A stretch of DNA of 64,000 nucleotides, taken from the NCBI RefSeq assembly GCF_903969135.1, contig NZ_LR824569.1, positions 2,556,001 through 2,620,000 on the forward strand, written 5' to 3'. Below the pieces are notes generated by a model. It saw only the letters and a program-made list of their open reading frames with translations, did no database searches and had not been told where the DNA came from. This stretch comes from Chryseobacterium sp. JV274 (lineage in GTDB: Bacteria; Bacteroidota; Bacteroidia; Flavobacteriales; Weeksellaceae). Position 1 is the first letter of the stretch. Every line of letters starts with the position of its first letter. Of the stretch, positions 51,301 through 59,927 are shown piece by piece. The position numbers were made by a program, and so were the translations under genes.

Positions 51301-51554
51301 TTGACAGAACTTTCATCAAGCTGAGATCTGTAGTATTGGAGTATGATTTTTCTTCGCTGCTTAATCCGAAAGGGATGGTGAAAGGTTTCACTGCCAATAT
51401 TTCTGCCTACAACTTAGCCATGTGGAAAAAATCGAAGAACCTTTACTCCGATCCGGATTTCCAGATAAGATCAGGTAGAAGTGGAGATATCGCTAATGAT
51501 ATCCAGGATCCGTCCAGCAGATGGTTCGGAATCGGATTTAATCTTAAGTTTTAA
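48396..51554 (+). CDS. SusC/RagA-family TonB-dependent outer-membrane receptor (locus 2)
   Basis: 1052 residues from the ATG at 48396. Signal MKKTLATFAVFLLPLYFSAQ. A carboxypeptidase-regulatory-like domain (~22-95: INISGNVKSENGSSVSGVNI, TTDENGNFTISA) precedes the plug (IEGVVITALGIAKKKEKIGY, SGQVAGLSVSNP, FVIDGVIVEKEVFQNLDPNN, VLKGATASALYGSRGRYGAVLITTK) and the barrel, ending SSRWFGIGFNLKF. Unlike the receptor of locus 1 it keeps the N-terminal domain. The next gene is susD after 20 bases. It imports the ligand of this locus with TonB energy. Confidence 0.96.
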   Translation: MKKTLATFAVFLLPLYFSAQEINISGNVKSENGSSVSGVNITDKNTGKTATTDENGNFTISANPKDILEFFAPDFSVYTVEVSSKKQYSVVLKKPNEKQIEGVVITALGIAKKKEKIGYSTQEVGTKQFETITTPSIGNLFSGQVAGLSVSNPTGMQQAPQFTLRGNSNVVFVIDGVIVEKEVFQNLDPNNIENINVLKGATASALYGSRGRYGAVLITTKTAKKKGFSVEFSQNTMITAGFTNLPKTQTEYGNGSHGKYEFWDGADGGVNDGDMIWGPKFVPGLQIAQWNSPIRDKVTGQVIPWYGAVTGTQYDNKSRYERVPIDWKYHDNLSTFLKPAVINNNNFAISYRNNKDIYRFSGNFMNYDDRVPNSYLQKYGLNFSSENHLGDKLIFNTKFNFNQAFTPNVPNYDYNPSGHMYTILIWMGGDVDGKALKNHMWIPGQEGRAQANWNYAWYNNPWFGAEYYKNQNRTNIINAQTGLEYKATQDLSVKGKVSLVENHSKTEILSPYSYFNYSAPRSGGYILKDNKTWNLNYDVLATYKKKISENFDFTINAGGSAFYFKNNNNERSTDGLITPEVYTFENSIGALKNYTYLKEKLIYSAYSTIDIGLYNAFFINISGRNDWSSTLPKANRSYFYPSASISAVISNLVKLPESINMLKLSASWAKVAYDFQPYSIRNYYLNNEGITFNGNPTSYYPTTLNVENSLKPEQTKSYELGLSAGFLNNRITLDATYFRTLDYNNILEFPAAESSGFTSQYVNGNEYTTKGFEVSLGLVPIKTSDFTWKTLINWSTYEQKLTSIYDNMPNYKNIKLGERMDSYYDYTWQKSPDGKVILDVNSGMPTRANTPSNLGHFNPDWTFGFNNTFKYKKFSLNIGIDGSIGGVMRSQVVEKMWWGGKHPNSVAYRDLEYANPGTYYFVPDGVNYNPATGLYTPHTKAISFQDWAQNYPYQARVTQDESEEFANVFDRTFIKLRSVVLEYDFSSLLNPKGMVKGFTANISAYNLAMWKKSKNLYSDPDFQIRSGRSGDIANDIQDPSSRWFGIGFNLKF

Positions 51555-51574
51555 CTAAAAAGTACGTCAAGACA

Positions 51575-53095
51575 ATGAAAAATAATATAAACAATATAAA
51601 AGGGCAAAAGGGTAAAACGGCAAAGTGGCTGATGAGGTCTCTATTTGCGGCAGGACTTCTGACACTGGCTTCATGCGAAACCAGCCTTGATACGATCAAT
51701 GAGAACCCTAATGACCAGGCAAGCATTGATCCGAAAAACCTTCTTACTTACGTTGAAAAATATACATTTCAGGTAAATGGTGAGAATATGTATGCGTCAA
51801 GAATGATGATTGGTACTGATGGTGAGAATTCATACCAGTATATGAAATGGAATGATGCTTCTTTTGAAGTTTACACAAAAGGCCTCTTGAATACAGGAAA
51901 AATGATGCAGGAAGCAGAAAAGAGAGGAAATAAAAATTATCTGGCAATCGGAAAATTTTTGAGAGCTTATCATTTCTTCAATATCAGCTTAAAAGTAGGA
52001 AGCGCTCCCTATTCTGAAGCTGCTAAGGGTGAATCAGGAATTACACAGCCTAAGTATGACACTCAGGAAGCGATTATGTCCGGAATTTTATCAGAATTAA
52101 AAGAAGCCAATGATCTCATTAATACCAATGATAAAATTGAGGGTGACATTGTGTACAACGGGGATGCTTTGAAGTGGAAAAAACTGATTAACTCATTCCG
52201 TCTTAAAATCCTGATTACTTTATCTAAGAAAACTACGTTAGGAAATTATAATATTGCTACAGAATTTGCATCTATTGCAGGAAGCCAGTCTTTAATGACC
52301 TCCATTGCAGATAACGGTGAACTTAAGTTTGCTGATGCTGCCGACAGCAGATATACAATGTTTAACAACAGCGGATATGGTTCCAGCTTATATATGGCGG
52401 ATTATTTCATCAATATGTTCAAAGACAGACATGATCCACGTTTGTTCACTTTTGCTGCACAGACTACCGGAGCAAAAGAAGCAGGAAAAGCTATTACTGA
52501 TTATACAGCATATAACGGTGGAAATCCTACTTCTCCATATTCTGACAATGCCGCTCTGATCACGGCTAAGAATATTTCCAAAGTAAACGATCGTTTTTAT
52601 AAAGATCCTACCAATGAACCTGCTTCTGTATTAAGTTATTCAGAGCTTGAGTTTATCCTGGCTGAAGCTGCTGCAAGAGGCTGGATTTCCGGATCTGCAA
52701 AAACACATTACGACAATGCAATCAAAGCCAGTTTCAATTTTTATCAGACTTATGTGAAAAATCCGGGACAATATTTCTCAGGATTTGATGTGAATCAATA
52801 TCTGGCAACGCCTTTAGTAGTTTATAATAATGCTGATCCTTTACAGACACAGCTGGAAAAAATCATGACTCAAAAATACATGACAATGTTTCATCAGGCA
52901 CAATGGACTTCTTATTATGACTATCTGAGAACCGGATATCCAAACTATCCTTTAAAAGCTGGAGTTGCTGCACCATTTAGATTCAGATATCCACAGTCTG
53001 AGTACAACTATAACAGCAGTAATTTAAAATCTGCTTTAGCTGCTCAGTATGGAGGGAATGATAATATTAACTCTAAACCTTGGTGGTTACAATAG
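51575..53095 (+). CDS. SusD/RagB-family (SusD-like 2) outer-membrane lipoprotein (locus 2)
   Basis: 506 residues. Lipoprotein signal ending LTLASC, preceded by a long basic n-region (MKNNINNIKGQKGKTAKW). Family features: TSLDTINENPNDQASIDP, KFLRAYHFFNISLKVGSAPYSEA, KWKKLINSFRLKILITLS, RYTMFNNSGYG, YSELEFILAEAAARGW and the C-terminal SEYNYNSSNL, typical of SusD-like 2 proteins, which also lie with receptors for non-starch substrates. It is followed by a terminator-like hairpin and then the phospholipase C gene. The ligand may be a phospholipid headgroup or related material (inference). Confidence 0.93.
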   Translation: MKNNINNIKGQKGKTAKWLMRSLFAAGLLTLASCETSLDTINENPNDQASIDPKNLLTYVEKYTFQVNGENMYASRMMIGTDGENSYQYMKWNDASFEVYTKGLLNTGKMMQEAEKRGNKNYLAIGKFLRAYHFFNISLKVGSAPYSEAAKGESGITQPKYDTQEAIMSGILSELKEANDLINTNDKIEGDIVYNGDALKWKKLINSFRLKILITLSKKTTLGNYNIATEFASIAGSQSLMTSIADNGELKFADAADSRYTMFNNSGYGSSLYMADYFINMFKDRHDPRLFTFAAQTTGAKEAGKAITDYTAYNGGNPTSPYSDNAALITAKNISKVNDRFYKDPTNEPASVLSYSELEFILAEAAARGWISGSAKTHYDNAIKASFNFYQTYVKNPGQYFSGFDVNQYLATPLVVYNNADPLQTQLEKIMTQKYMTMFHQAQWTSYYDYLRTGYPNYPLKAGVAAPFRFRYPQSEYNYNSSNLKSALAAQYGGNDNINSKPWWLQ

Positions 53096-53121
53096 AAATC
53101 TGATTAATTTTATATAAAACA

Positions 53122-53160
53122 AAGAAACCGCAGGAAAATCCTATTAACTTGCGGTTTCTT
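53122..53160 (+). promoter_or_regulatory. Terminator-like hairpin between susD (locus 2) and the phospholipase gene
   Basis: AAGAAACCGCA (53122-53132) pairs with TGCGGTTTCTT (53150-53160), an 11-bp stem, followed by TCTT. It lies 18 bases before the ATG of the phospholipase gene and mirrors the hairpin in locus 1. Confidence 0.75.
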
Positions 53161-53177
53161 TCTTATTTCGATTGAAC

Positions 53178-55523
53178 ATGAACAGAAGAGAATTTTTAGA
53201 AAAATCAAGTCTTTTATTAGCCGGATTGGGAACTTCAAGTGTTCTGCATCCTTCCATTTTAAAAGCTTTAGCCATTGATCCGGCTGCCCAGTCTACATTT
53301 TATGATGCAGAGCATGTTGTAATCCTGATGCAGGAGAACCGTTCATTTGATCATGCATTCGGTGCTCTCAAAGGAGTGAGAGGTTTTTTAGATAAAAGAG
53401 CCTTTGTAAAACAGGATGGGCAATCCGTTTTCTTTCAAAAGAATGATGACGGGAAATATGCATCCCCAGCCCGCCTGGATTTAAGAAATACCAAATCAAC
53501 CTGGATGAGCTCACTGCCTCATTCATGGGCTGATCAGCAAAAAGCACTGAACAAGGGAAAATACGACCAGTGGCTTCAGGCTAAAGCTTCAGGGAATAAA
53601 GATTACAAAAATATTCCGCTGACATTAGGATATTACAACCGTGAAGATCTTCCGTTTTATTATCAGCTGGCAGATGCATTTACCATATTCGACCAATATT
53701 TCTGCTCTTCACTTACCGGGACTACTCCAAACAGATTATTTCTATGGTCCGGAACGTTGAGAGCGCAGCAGAATGGAAAGGTAAAGGCTAATGTTGTGAA
53801 TGAAAATATTGATTATGACAAAGCAAGGCAGGCCAAATGGAAAAGTTTCCCGGAAATTTTAGAACAACAGAATGTTTCGTGGAGAATTTATCAGAATGAA
53901 ATCAGTCTTCCAAAAGGAATGTCCGGAGAACAGGAAGCATGGTTAAGTAATTTTACCGATAACCCTATTGAATGGTTTTCAAAATTCAACGTTAAATTTT
54001 CAAAAGGATATTATCAGAATATTCCTAATATCATAGCGTATCTGAAGCAGGAAATTGAAAAAAATCCTCAACAGAAAGAAAGGCTGGAAACTATGCTCGC
54101 TGAAGTTCAGGAAGATCAGGTGAAATACCATCCGGATAATTATTCAAAACTTTCAAAAGAGGAAAAAAACCTTCACGAAAAAGCCTTCACCACCAACTCC
54201 AATGATCCTGATTACTGGAAACTGGAAATCGGAAAGGATGAAAACGGAGAAAGGCTGGTTGTTCCTGAAGGTGACGTACTGTTTCAGTTCCGAAAAGATG
54301 TGGAAGAGAAGAAACTCCCGCTGGTTTCCTGGCTGGTAGCTCCTGAACATTTCTCAGACCACCCGGGATCACCATGGTATGGCGCGTGGTATATTTCTGA
54401 GGTTTTGAATATTCTGACCAAAGATCCTGAAACCTGGAAAAAAACCATATTCATCATCAATTATGATGAAAACGACGGATATTTCGATCATGTACTCCCT
54501 TTCGCGCCACCCGTAAATCCAAGCCAGCCTGTTGATATGAACGGCAAAGAAGGCGTGGAATATGTGAATCAATCCCAGGAATACATGAGCAATCCTTCTT
54601 TAAAAAATTATGAAAAAATTGAAGGAACCGTTGGATTGGGTTACAGGGTTCCAATGATCATCGCTTCCCCATGGACGAAAGGAGGATTTGTAAATTCCGA
54701 AGTATCGGATCACACTTCTGTACTGCAGTTTCTGGAGAAATTTATCATGAAAAAATTCAAAAAGGATGTGCATGTTGACAATATCAGTGACTGGAGAAGA
54801 GCGGTATGCGGTGATCTTACGTCTGCCTTCAATTCTTCCAGTGTAAAAGTTCCACAAATAAATTATCTGGATCAGAAAGACTATGCTAAAACCATCAATG
54901 CAGCCAAAAACAAACCTGTTCCTGATCTGAAATGGTATTCTGAAAATGAACTTAACGGTAATTTACTTGAAATTCAGGAAAGAGGTCTGAAGCCATCAAA
55001 TCCGCTTCCGTATCATTTCCATGTCAATTTAGAAGGTGAACAGATAAAAATGTCCAATTTAAAAGAGAATGGCGTTCCGCTTTTGGTGTATGACAGGACT
55101 CAATTCGACAGTAAGGATTATCATTTTTCATATGCCTTATATTCAAAGCAGGAATTATCCCATGCTGTACATTCCGGAGCTTATTATTATGAAATTTTCG
55201 GTCCCAATGGCTTTTTCAGGAGATTTCAGGGAAGTATTTCACCGGAAATAGAGATAATTTTAGAGAATATGACCACAAAAAACCAAGTGGAACTGACTAT
55301 AAGAAATAACAAAAAGAAAAATTTCTCCATCAATCTGGAAGATTTGTACACAAAAAATAAAAAAACAATTTCTGTACAAAAAACAGAAGAAAAAATAATT
55401 ATTGATCTTGATAAATTTAAAGGCTGGTATGATTTGAAATTAACGTCAGATGAATGTCTGTGGCATTTTGCCGGAAGAGTAGAAACGGGAAAGGTTTCTG
55501 TTTCTGATCCACACTGGGCATAG
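53178..55523 (+). CDS. Phosphocholine-specific phospholipase C, Tat-exported
   Basis: 781 residues from the ATG at 53178; a TTG two codons upstream is not needed. The N-terminus NRREFLEKSSLLLAGLGTS is a twin-arginine signal. The phosphoesterase domain has HVVILMQENRSFDHAFGALK (~46-65), SSLTGTTPNRLFLWSG with the likely nucleophile threonine, FIINYDENDGYFDHVLPFAPP and YRVPMIIASPWTKGGFV. Two C-terminal DUF756 domains (~620-700 and ~705-781) are typical of this PLC family, which cleaves phosphatidylcholine or sphingomyelin to phosphocholine. The length fits (~700-830). It follows the susCD pair, suggesting that released headgroups are captured. Confidence 0.94.
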   Translation: MNRREFLEKSSLLLAGLGTSSVLHPSILKALAIDPAAQSTFYDAEHVVILMQENRSFDHAFGALKGVRGFLDKRAFVKQDGQSVFFQKNDDGKYASPARLDLRNTKSTWMSSLPHSWADQQKALNKGKYDQWLQAKASGNKDYKNIPLTLGYYNREDLPFYYQLADAFTIFDQYFCSSLTGTTPNRLFLWSGTLRAQQNGKVKANVVNENIDYDKARQAKWKSFPEILEQQNVSWRIYQNEISLPKGMSGEQEAWLSNFTDNPIEWFSKFNVKFSKGYYQNIPNIIAYLKQEIEKNPQQKERLETMLAEVQEDQVKYHPDNYSKLSKEEKNLHEKAFTTNSNDPDYWKLEIGKDENGERLVVPEGDVLFQFRKDVEEKKLPLVSWLVAPEHFSDHPGSPWYGAWYISEVLNILTKDPETWKKTIFIINYDENDGYFDHVLPFAPPVNPSQPVDMNGKEGVEYVNQSQEYMSNPSLKNYEKIEGTVGLGYRVPMIIASPWTKGGFVNSEVSDHTSVLQFLEKFIMKKFKKDVHVDNISDWRRAVCGDLTSAFNSSSVKVPQINYLDQKDYAKTINAAKNKPVPDLKWYSENELNGNLLEIQERGLKPSNPLPYHFHVNLEGEQIKMSNLKENGVPLLVYDRTQFDSKDYHFSYALYSKQELSHAVHSGAYYYEIFGPNGFFRRFQGSISPEIEIILENMTTKNQVELTIRNNKKKNFSINLEDLYTKNKKTISVQKTEEKIIIDLDKFKGWYDLKLTSDECLWHFAGRVETGKVSVSDPHWA

Positions 55524-55543
55524 AAAAACGCTTACAATTTAAT

Positions 55544-55577
55544 AAAAACCTGTACCAAAAAAGCACAGGTTTTTTTG
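55544..55577 (+). terminator. Terminator of the phospholipase gene
   Basis: AAAAACCTGT (55544-55553) pairs with ACAGGTTTTT (55565-55574) and a further T-run follows, ~20 bases after the stop. Confidence 0.9.
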
Positions 55578-55697
55578 AGTTATTCTTTAAATATAATGCA
55601 TTACATAGTGCAAATAAGCAATAATATAAAAATTATAATATATTTTTTTCACAATGCACTGAATTTTGTTATATTCACTTAACTAATTATTTGCATC

Positions 55698-56276
55698 ATG
55701 AAAAAACTAAATTTAACTATTGCAGTGTCTGTATTTGCATTGGCTCTATCCGGGAATATGAGCGCCCAAGACCTCGCTACAGATAACCATACGGTTACCA
55801 TTTCTATTCCCGAAGTTGCATTGGTAGATATTGAACCATCTGCCACCAAAAACATTACTCTTGGATTTACAGCACCTACTGAAGCAGGAAATCCTATCGT
55901 TCCGGCAACAGCCAACACTACTTTATGGCTTAATTATTCATCCATTAAATCTGTTGCAGATCCTACCCGTAATATAAGTGTAACCATGAATGCTATCATT
56001 CCCGGAGTTGATCTTCAGGTAACAGCAGCAGCAGCTACCGGAGCAGGAGCAGGAACATTGGGAACATCTGCAGGTCTGTTGACTTTAAGTGCTGCCAACC
56101 AGACTATCATTTCAGGAATCGGAAGTGCTTATACAGGAAATGGTGCCAACAACGGACACAATCTTACGTACGCAATTGCTGCAGGAAGTGGTCCTGGAGG
56201 GGTAGCAGCCTACGCAGATTTACAGGCAACAGCCACTGTAGCAGCTACCGTTACTTATACGATATCCGACAATTAG
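55698..56276 (+). CDS. Secreted subunit-like protein A of the usher-like operon
   Basis: 192 residues. Signal MKKLNLTIAVSVFALALSGNMSAQ. The mature protein is beta-rich and full of A, G, T and N, with ISIPEVALVDIEP, LGFTAPTEAGNP, WLNYSSIKS, GTLGTSAGLLTL and ISGIGSAYTGNGANNGH, ending in a strand TVTYTISDN. The gene at 59924 is a clear paralogue keeping these blocks. No cysteine is seen in the mature part. It heads a five-gene operon whose third product is an outer-membrane barrel. The pattern suggests a polymerising or surface-displayed subunit, which is inference. No member of a named family was recognised. Confidence 0.75.
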   Translation: MKKLNLTIAVSVFALALSGNMSAQDLATDNHTVTISIPEVALVDIEPSATKNITLGFTAPTEAGNPIVPATANTTLWLNYSSIKSVADPTRNISVTMNAIIPGVDLQVTAAAATGAGAGTLGTSAGLLTLSAANQTIISGIGSAYTGNGANNGHNLTYAIAAGSGPGGVAAYADLQATATVAATVTYTISDN

Positions 56277-56380
56277 AATTTAAATAAAATTTTATTCTCT
56301 ATTTCAAAAACAAGAAGAAGTTGTCATTCAGTTTCTTCCTGTTTTTGTATTACTCATCATTTAACTCCAAACTTTACATA

Positions 56381-57181
56381 ATGATAAAGCGTATTCTTCT
56401 GTTGATTACCTTGATTTTGCAGTTTAGCTTTTTACATGCGGGCATTGTGATTCTCAATGGACTTACACATTCTTACAAAATTGAAAACGGAAAGGTTTAC
56501 AAGGGAAAAGTAGCCATTGAAAACACAAGCAATAATCCTCAGAGTGTAAAATTATTTTTACAGGACTTTGCTTACCATGCTGACGGAACGATCAATTATT
56601 CGGCTTTGCGTACAAATAAACGGACCAATGGAGAATGGATTAAACTCAATACCAACCTGATTACCCTGAAAGGTAAGGAGAAAACTGAGGTTTTTTATGA
56701 GATTACAGTTCCCAATCAAAACAGAGATCCCGGAAGCTATTGGAGTGTCATTATTGTAGAACCGGTAGAGGATATAAAGCCCAGCGACAGTAAGGCAGGA
56801 GTGAATATCACTTCTGTGATACGTTACGCGATTCAGGTCATTACAGATTTTGAAACAGAAAAGGCCAAACCGGACCTTAAGTTTGAGAGTGTAAAAGTAG
56901 AGAAACAGGAGGGAAAGCAAACCGTGAAGATTGCTGTAGCCAATAATGGTAATCTTTACTGTAAACCGACAACAGCCATTGAAATTTATAACCGTAAAAC
57001 AGGTGAAAAAATAGGAACGTATTCAAGTTTAACGATGGGACTGCTGCCTGACACCTCCAAAACATTTTACATTGATATCAGTAAAATACCGCCGGACAAA
57101 TACAAAGCCGCCATAATAGCTACGGATGAAGAAGAGAATGCATTTGCACTCAATGTGGAATTAGAAGTAAAAAATGATTAG
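56381..57181 (+). CDS. Two-domain Ig-like periplasmic protein of the usher-like operon (chaperone or WxL-interacting-like)
   Basis: 266 residues from the ATG at 56381; an upstream frame to 56321 gives no signal. Signal MIKRILLLITLILQFSFLHA. Domain 1 (~20-135) is an Ig-like sandwich (KVAIENTSNNPQSVKLFLQD, LITLKGKEKTEVFYEITVPN, SYWSVIIVEPVED). Domain 2 (~160-266) is a second sandwich (KFESVKVEKQEGKQTVKIAVANNG, KYKAAIIATDEEENAFAL). The arrangement recalls PapD-type chaperones and the WxL-interacting DUF916/DUF3324 proteins. The exact family cannot be fixed. Its ATG is ~105 bases after subunit A and its stop overlaps the next ATG by 8 bases. Confidence 0.7.
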   Translation: MIKRILLLITLILQFSFLHAGIVILNGLTHSYKIENGKVYKGKVAIENTSNNPQSVKLFLQDFAYHADGTINYSALRTNKRTNGEWIKLNTNLITLKGKEKTEVFYEITVPNQNRDPGSYWSVIIVEPVEDIKPSDSKAGVNITSVIRYAIQVITDFETEKAKPDLKFESVKVEKQEGKQTVKIAVANNGNLYCKPTTAIEIYNRKTGEKIGTYSSLTMGLLPDTSKTFYIDISKIPPDKYKAAIIATDEEENAFALNVELEVKND

Positions 57182-59927
57182 AACTTGGACTATATTTATT
57201 ATCATATCATTATTCCCGATATTTATTTTTTCTCAACAGCAATCGAACCGATTGTCCAGTAAAAAAGATAGTATATTACCGGGAATGTCAACTTCTATTC
57301 CTTTTACATTAGAAAATAATTCGGATGAAAACAGGACTTATGAGATATCAGTTACCACCTCAAGTCCTTCTATTACACCTATTTTAGCAAAAGGAGAATT
57401 TCAGATTGCGGCACATGAAGCATCAGTTTATCTGGTTCCTTTGCGTATTGCAACGGAAACGAGCCAGGGAAATTATTCTGTAACATTGAACATTACTGAC
57501 CGCAATAACGGAATATCCTTTACAAAAACATCAAAAATAACAGTTTCAGGAAACAGAAATATTTCCCTGACTCCTTTGAATTCACCTGAGTTTGTAAGGG
57601 CCGGAGAAATGATTCGGGCTTCTTTTCTCTTAAAAAATAATGGTAATATAACAGAGGATATTCATCTTGAAAGTAAAAATGCCATTCTTGACAATGATAC
57701 TTCATTAGTACTGGAACCCAATGAATCAAAAATCATTACAATACACAAAGTAACAAACCCTGAACTCAGTCAAAATGAATTTCAGAACCTTAATCTTTCG
57801 GTATACTCAAAAGGTAATCTTAAGGAAGTTCAAAATGTTTATGTAAGTACTCAGATTATATCCGTAAAACCATCTGAAAACGATATCTACCACAGACTTC
57901 CTGTTGCCGTTTCATTATCTTTTATCGGAATGCAGAATATGGGGGTTTACAATGATGGCTTTCAGGGAGAAATTTATGGGAAAGGGACTCTGGATAAAGA
58001 CAACAAAAACCAGATCGAATTCCGGGCGGTAACCCACAATCCTGTAGATCTCAATACATTTACTCAATATGAAGAATATTTTGTGAATTATAAACGGGAT
58101 AAGTTCTTTATTCATCTTGGTGATAAAACGTATTCTTCATCTTATTTAACGGAGTTTGCAAGATATGGCCGCGGGGCAGAAATCCGCTATGATTTTAACA
58201 AATTCAGTCTGGGCGGCTTCTATAATCATCCAAGATTTTTCAGAGATATTAAGGATGAATTTAACCTTTATTCCAGTTTCAAAATCCGGAAGGAATCAGA
58301 AATTTCGGTTGGATATCTTTACAAAACTCCAAGAAAGGAGGAAATCCGATATGGAGATCTAAGGCTGGATTCGGATGCACATCTTCCTTATGCCAAAGGA
58401 AAATTCAAGATATCAAGAAACATTAATGTATCTGGAGAATTGGCCTACAGTACTACAAAAAAAACGGATGGAACAGCTTACATGCTTCAGGCTGATGCTA
58501 TTTTTGAAAAGTTCAACGGAAGTTTAATGTATGTAAAAGCAAGTCCGGAATTTGCAGGATATTTTACGAATACAAATACCTTTAACGGGAACATTAGCTA
58601 TAAAATTTCCAGAAAGCTCAGTGCTTTTGTCAACTATACACAGGATGTTAAAAATTTCCAGAGAGATACGCTGTTTTTAGCAGCTCCTTACAGACAGTAT
58701 CTGCAATATGGAGTACAATATAAATACCGCTCCAATGGATATGTTATCGTTAATAGCGGTTATCAAAAGTATCAGGATCGTTTAGAACCAAAACAGTTTG
58801 ATTATTATGAGCGTTTTTTCAAGGTGAGCATTGATCAGCAGGTCGGAATGTTTCAAGTAAATATTGAAGGACAGTTTGGTAAAACAGATAATTATCTGAC
58901 AGGGTTTAGTGGTAATTCAAGTTTTTATTCTGCCAATCTTTCATTTCAAAAATTCAGGACCTATTTTAATGTATTCGGAAGCTATGCTATCAGCTCGAGA
59001 TACCAGCTGCAGAACCAGAAACAGCTCTATTATGGGGCAAGAATTTACAGTCGTTTTTCTGATAAGACTAGTTTAAGTATTTTTTATCAGAACAATTATA
59101 TGCCGGAAGAATATTTTAAAGACAGAAATTTATTTGAACTTCTCTTCCACCAGCAGCTGTTTCCCGGAAATGAAATTGATCTTTCCGGCAGATATTCATT
59201 GCAGAGGGGAGAAATTGGGGATAAAGATTTTATATTCTCCATGCGTTATACCTGGCGTCCCAATATTCCGGTACAGAAAACCGCTGAATATATTTCGTTA
59301 TCCGGAAATATCAGTAATCTTGGGATAAAAAAGACGGAAGGGATAAGACTCATGTTGGGAAGCTACCTTTCAGTTACCGATCAGGAAGGAAATTATTTAT
59401 TCAAAAATGTGATTCCCGGAAATTATTTTCTGGAAATCGACCGTTCAACAACTGAGATCAATGATATTCCCACATTGGCTATTCCGGCAGCTCTTTCTTT
59501 AAGTAATAAGGAAAATATTTTTAATTTCGGATTAACGACAGCGGCTAATGTTCAGGGTCATATTCAGTTTGTAGAAACAGAAGATAAAGATCAGACCGGA
59601 CTTACTGAACTACTTGCTAAAAAAGAGAAAAAGAAAAAAGAAAGTATTATTATAGAAGCTACAGGTAAGGATCAGACCTACCGTAAAATATGTTTTATAG
59701 GTGAAGATTTTGATTTTACTTACCTCAGACCTGGAGACTGGACCGTTAAAGTCTATCGCAATGGTCTTGATAAACGTTATAAAGTCTCGAACGACAAATT
59801 TCAGTTTACGCTTAACCCTTCGGAAACAAAAAAATTAAATATTCATATTGTCAAACAGCAAATAGAAATAAAATACCAGCAGGAATCCTTAAAGGTAGGA
59901 TATAATGAAATAAAAAAGAAAAAATGA
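57174..59927 (+). CDS. Usher-like outer-membrane barrel protein
   Basis: 917 residues. Signal WTIFIIISLFPIFIFSQ. Two N-terminal Ig/NEW3-like domains (~25-225: TSIPFTLENNSDENRTYEIS, MIRASFLLKNNGNITEDIHL) precede a long run of amphipathic strands (~230-735) typical of a large outer-membrane barrel. The early part has YGKGTLDKDNKNQIEFRAV, FIHLGDKTYSSSYLTEFARYGRGAEIRY, a 'GD...S...YGRG' pattern like that of usher barrels. C-terminal domains follow: LSVTDQEGNYLFKNVIPGN (~740-800) and a second sandwich (~815-905) with a basic end (NEIKKKK). It overlaps its upstream neighbour by 8 bases and the next ATG by 4, so it is tightly coupled. Confidence 0.72.
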   Translation: MIRTWTIFIIISLFPIFIFSQQQSNRLSSKKDSILPGMSTSIPFTLENNSDENRTYEISVTTSSPSITPILAKGEFQIAAHEASVYLVPLRIATETSQGNYSVTLNITDRNNGISFTKTSKITVSGNRNISLTPLNSPEFVRAGEMIRASFLLKNNGNITEDIHLESKNAILDNDTSLVLEPNESKIITIHKVTNPELSQNEFQNLNLSVYSKGNLKEVQNVYVSTQIISVKPSENDIYHRLPVAVSLSFIGMQNMGVYNDGFQGEIYGKGTLDKDNKNQIEFRAVTHNPVDLNTFTQYEEYFVNYKRDKFFIHLGDKTYSSSYLTEFARYGRGAEIRYDFNKFSLGGFYNHPRFFRDIKDEFNLYSSFKIRKESEISVGYLYKTPRKEEIRYGDLRLDSDAHLPYAKGKFKISRNINVSGELAYSTTKKTDGTAYMLQADAIFEKFNGSLMYVKASPEFAGYFTNTNTFNGNISYKISRKLSAFVNYTQDVKNFQRDTLFLAAPYRQYLQYGVQYKYRSNGYVIVNSGYQKYQDRLEPKQFDYYERFFKVSIDQQVGMFQVNIEGQFGKTDNYLTGFSGNSSFYSANLSFQKFRTYFNVFGSYAISSRYQLQNQKQLYYGARIYSRFSDKTSLSIFYQNNYMPEEYFKDRNLFELLFHQQLFPGNEIDLSGRYSLQRGEIGDKDFIFSMRYTWRPNIPVQKTAEYISLSGNISNLGIKKTEGIRLMLGSYLSVTDQEGNYLFKNVIPGNYFLEIDRSTTEINDIPTLAIPAALSLSNKENIFNFGLTTAANVQGHIQFVETEDKDQTGLTELLAKKEKKKKESIIIEATGKDQTYRKICFIGEDFDFTYLRPGDWTVKVYRNGLDKRYKVSNDKFQFTLNPSETKKLNIHIVKQQIEIKYQQESLKVGYNEIKKKK

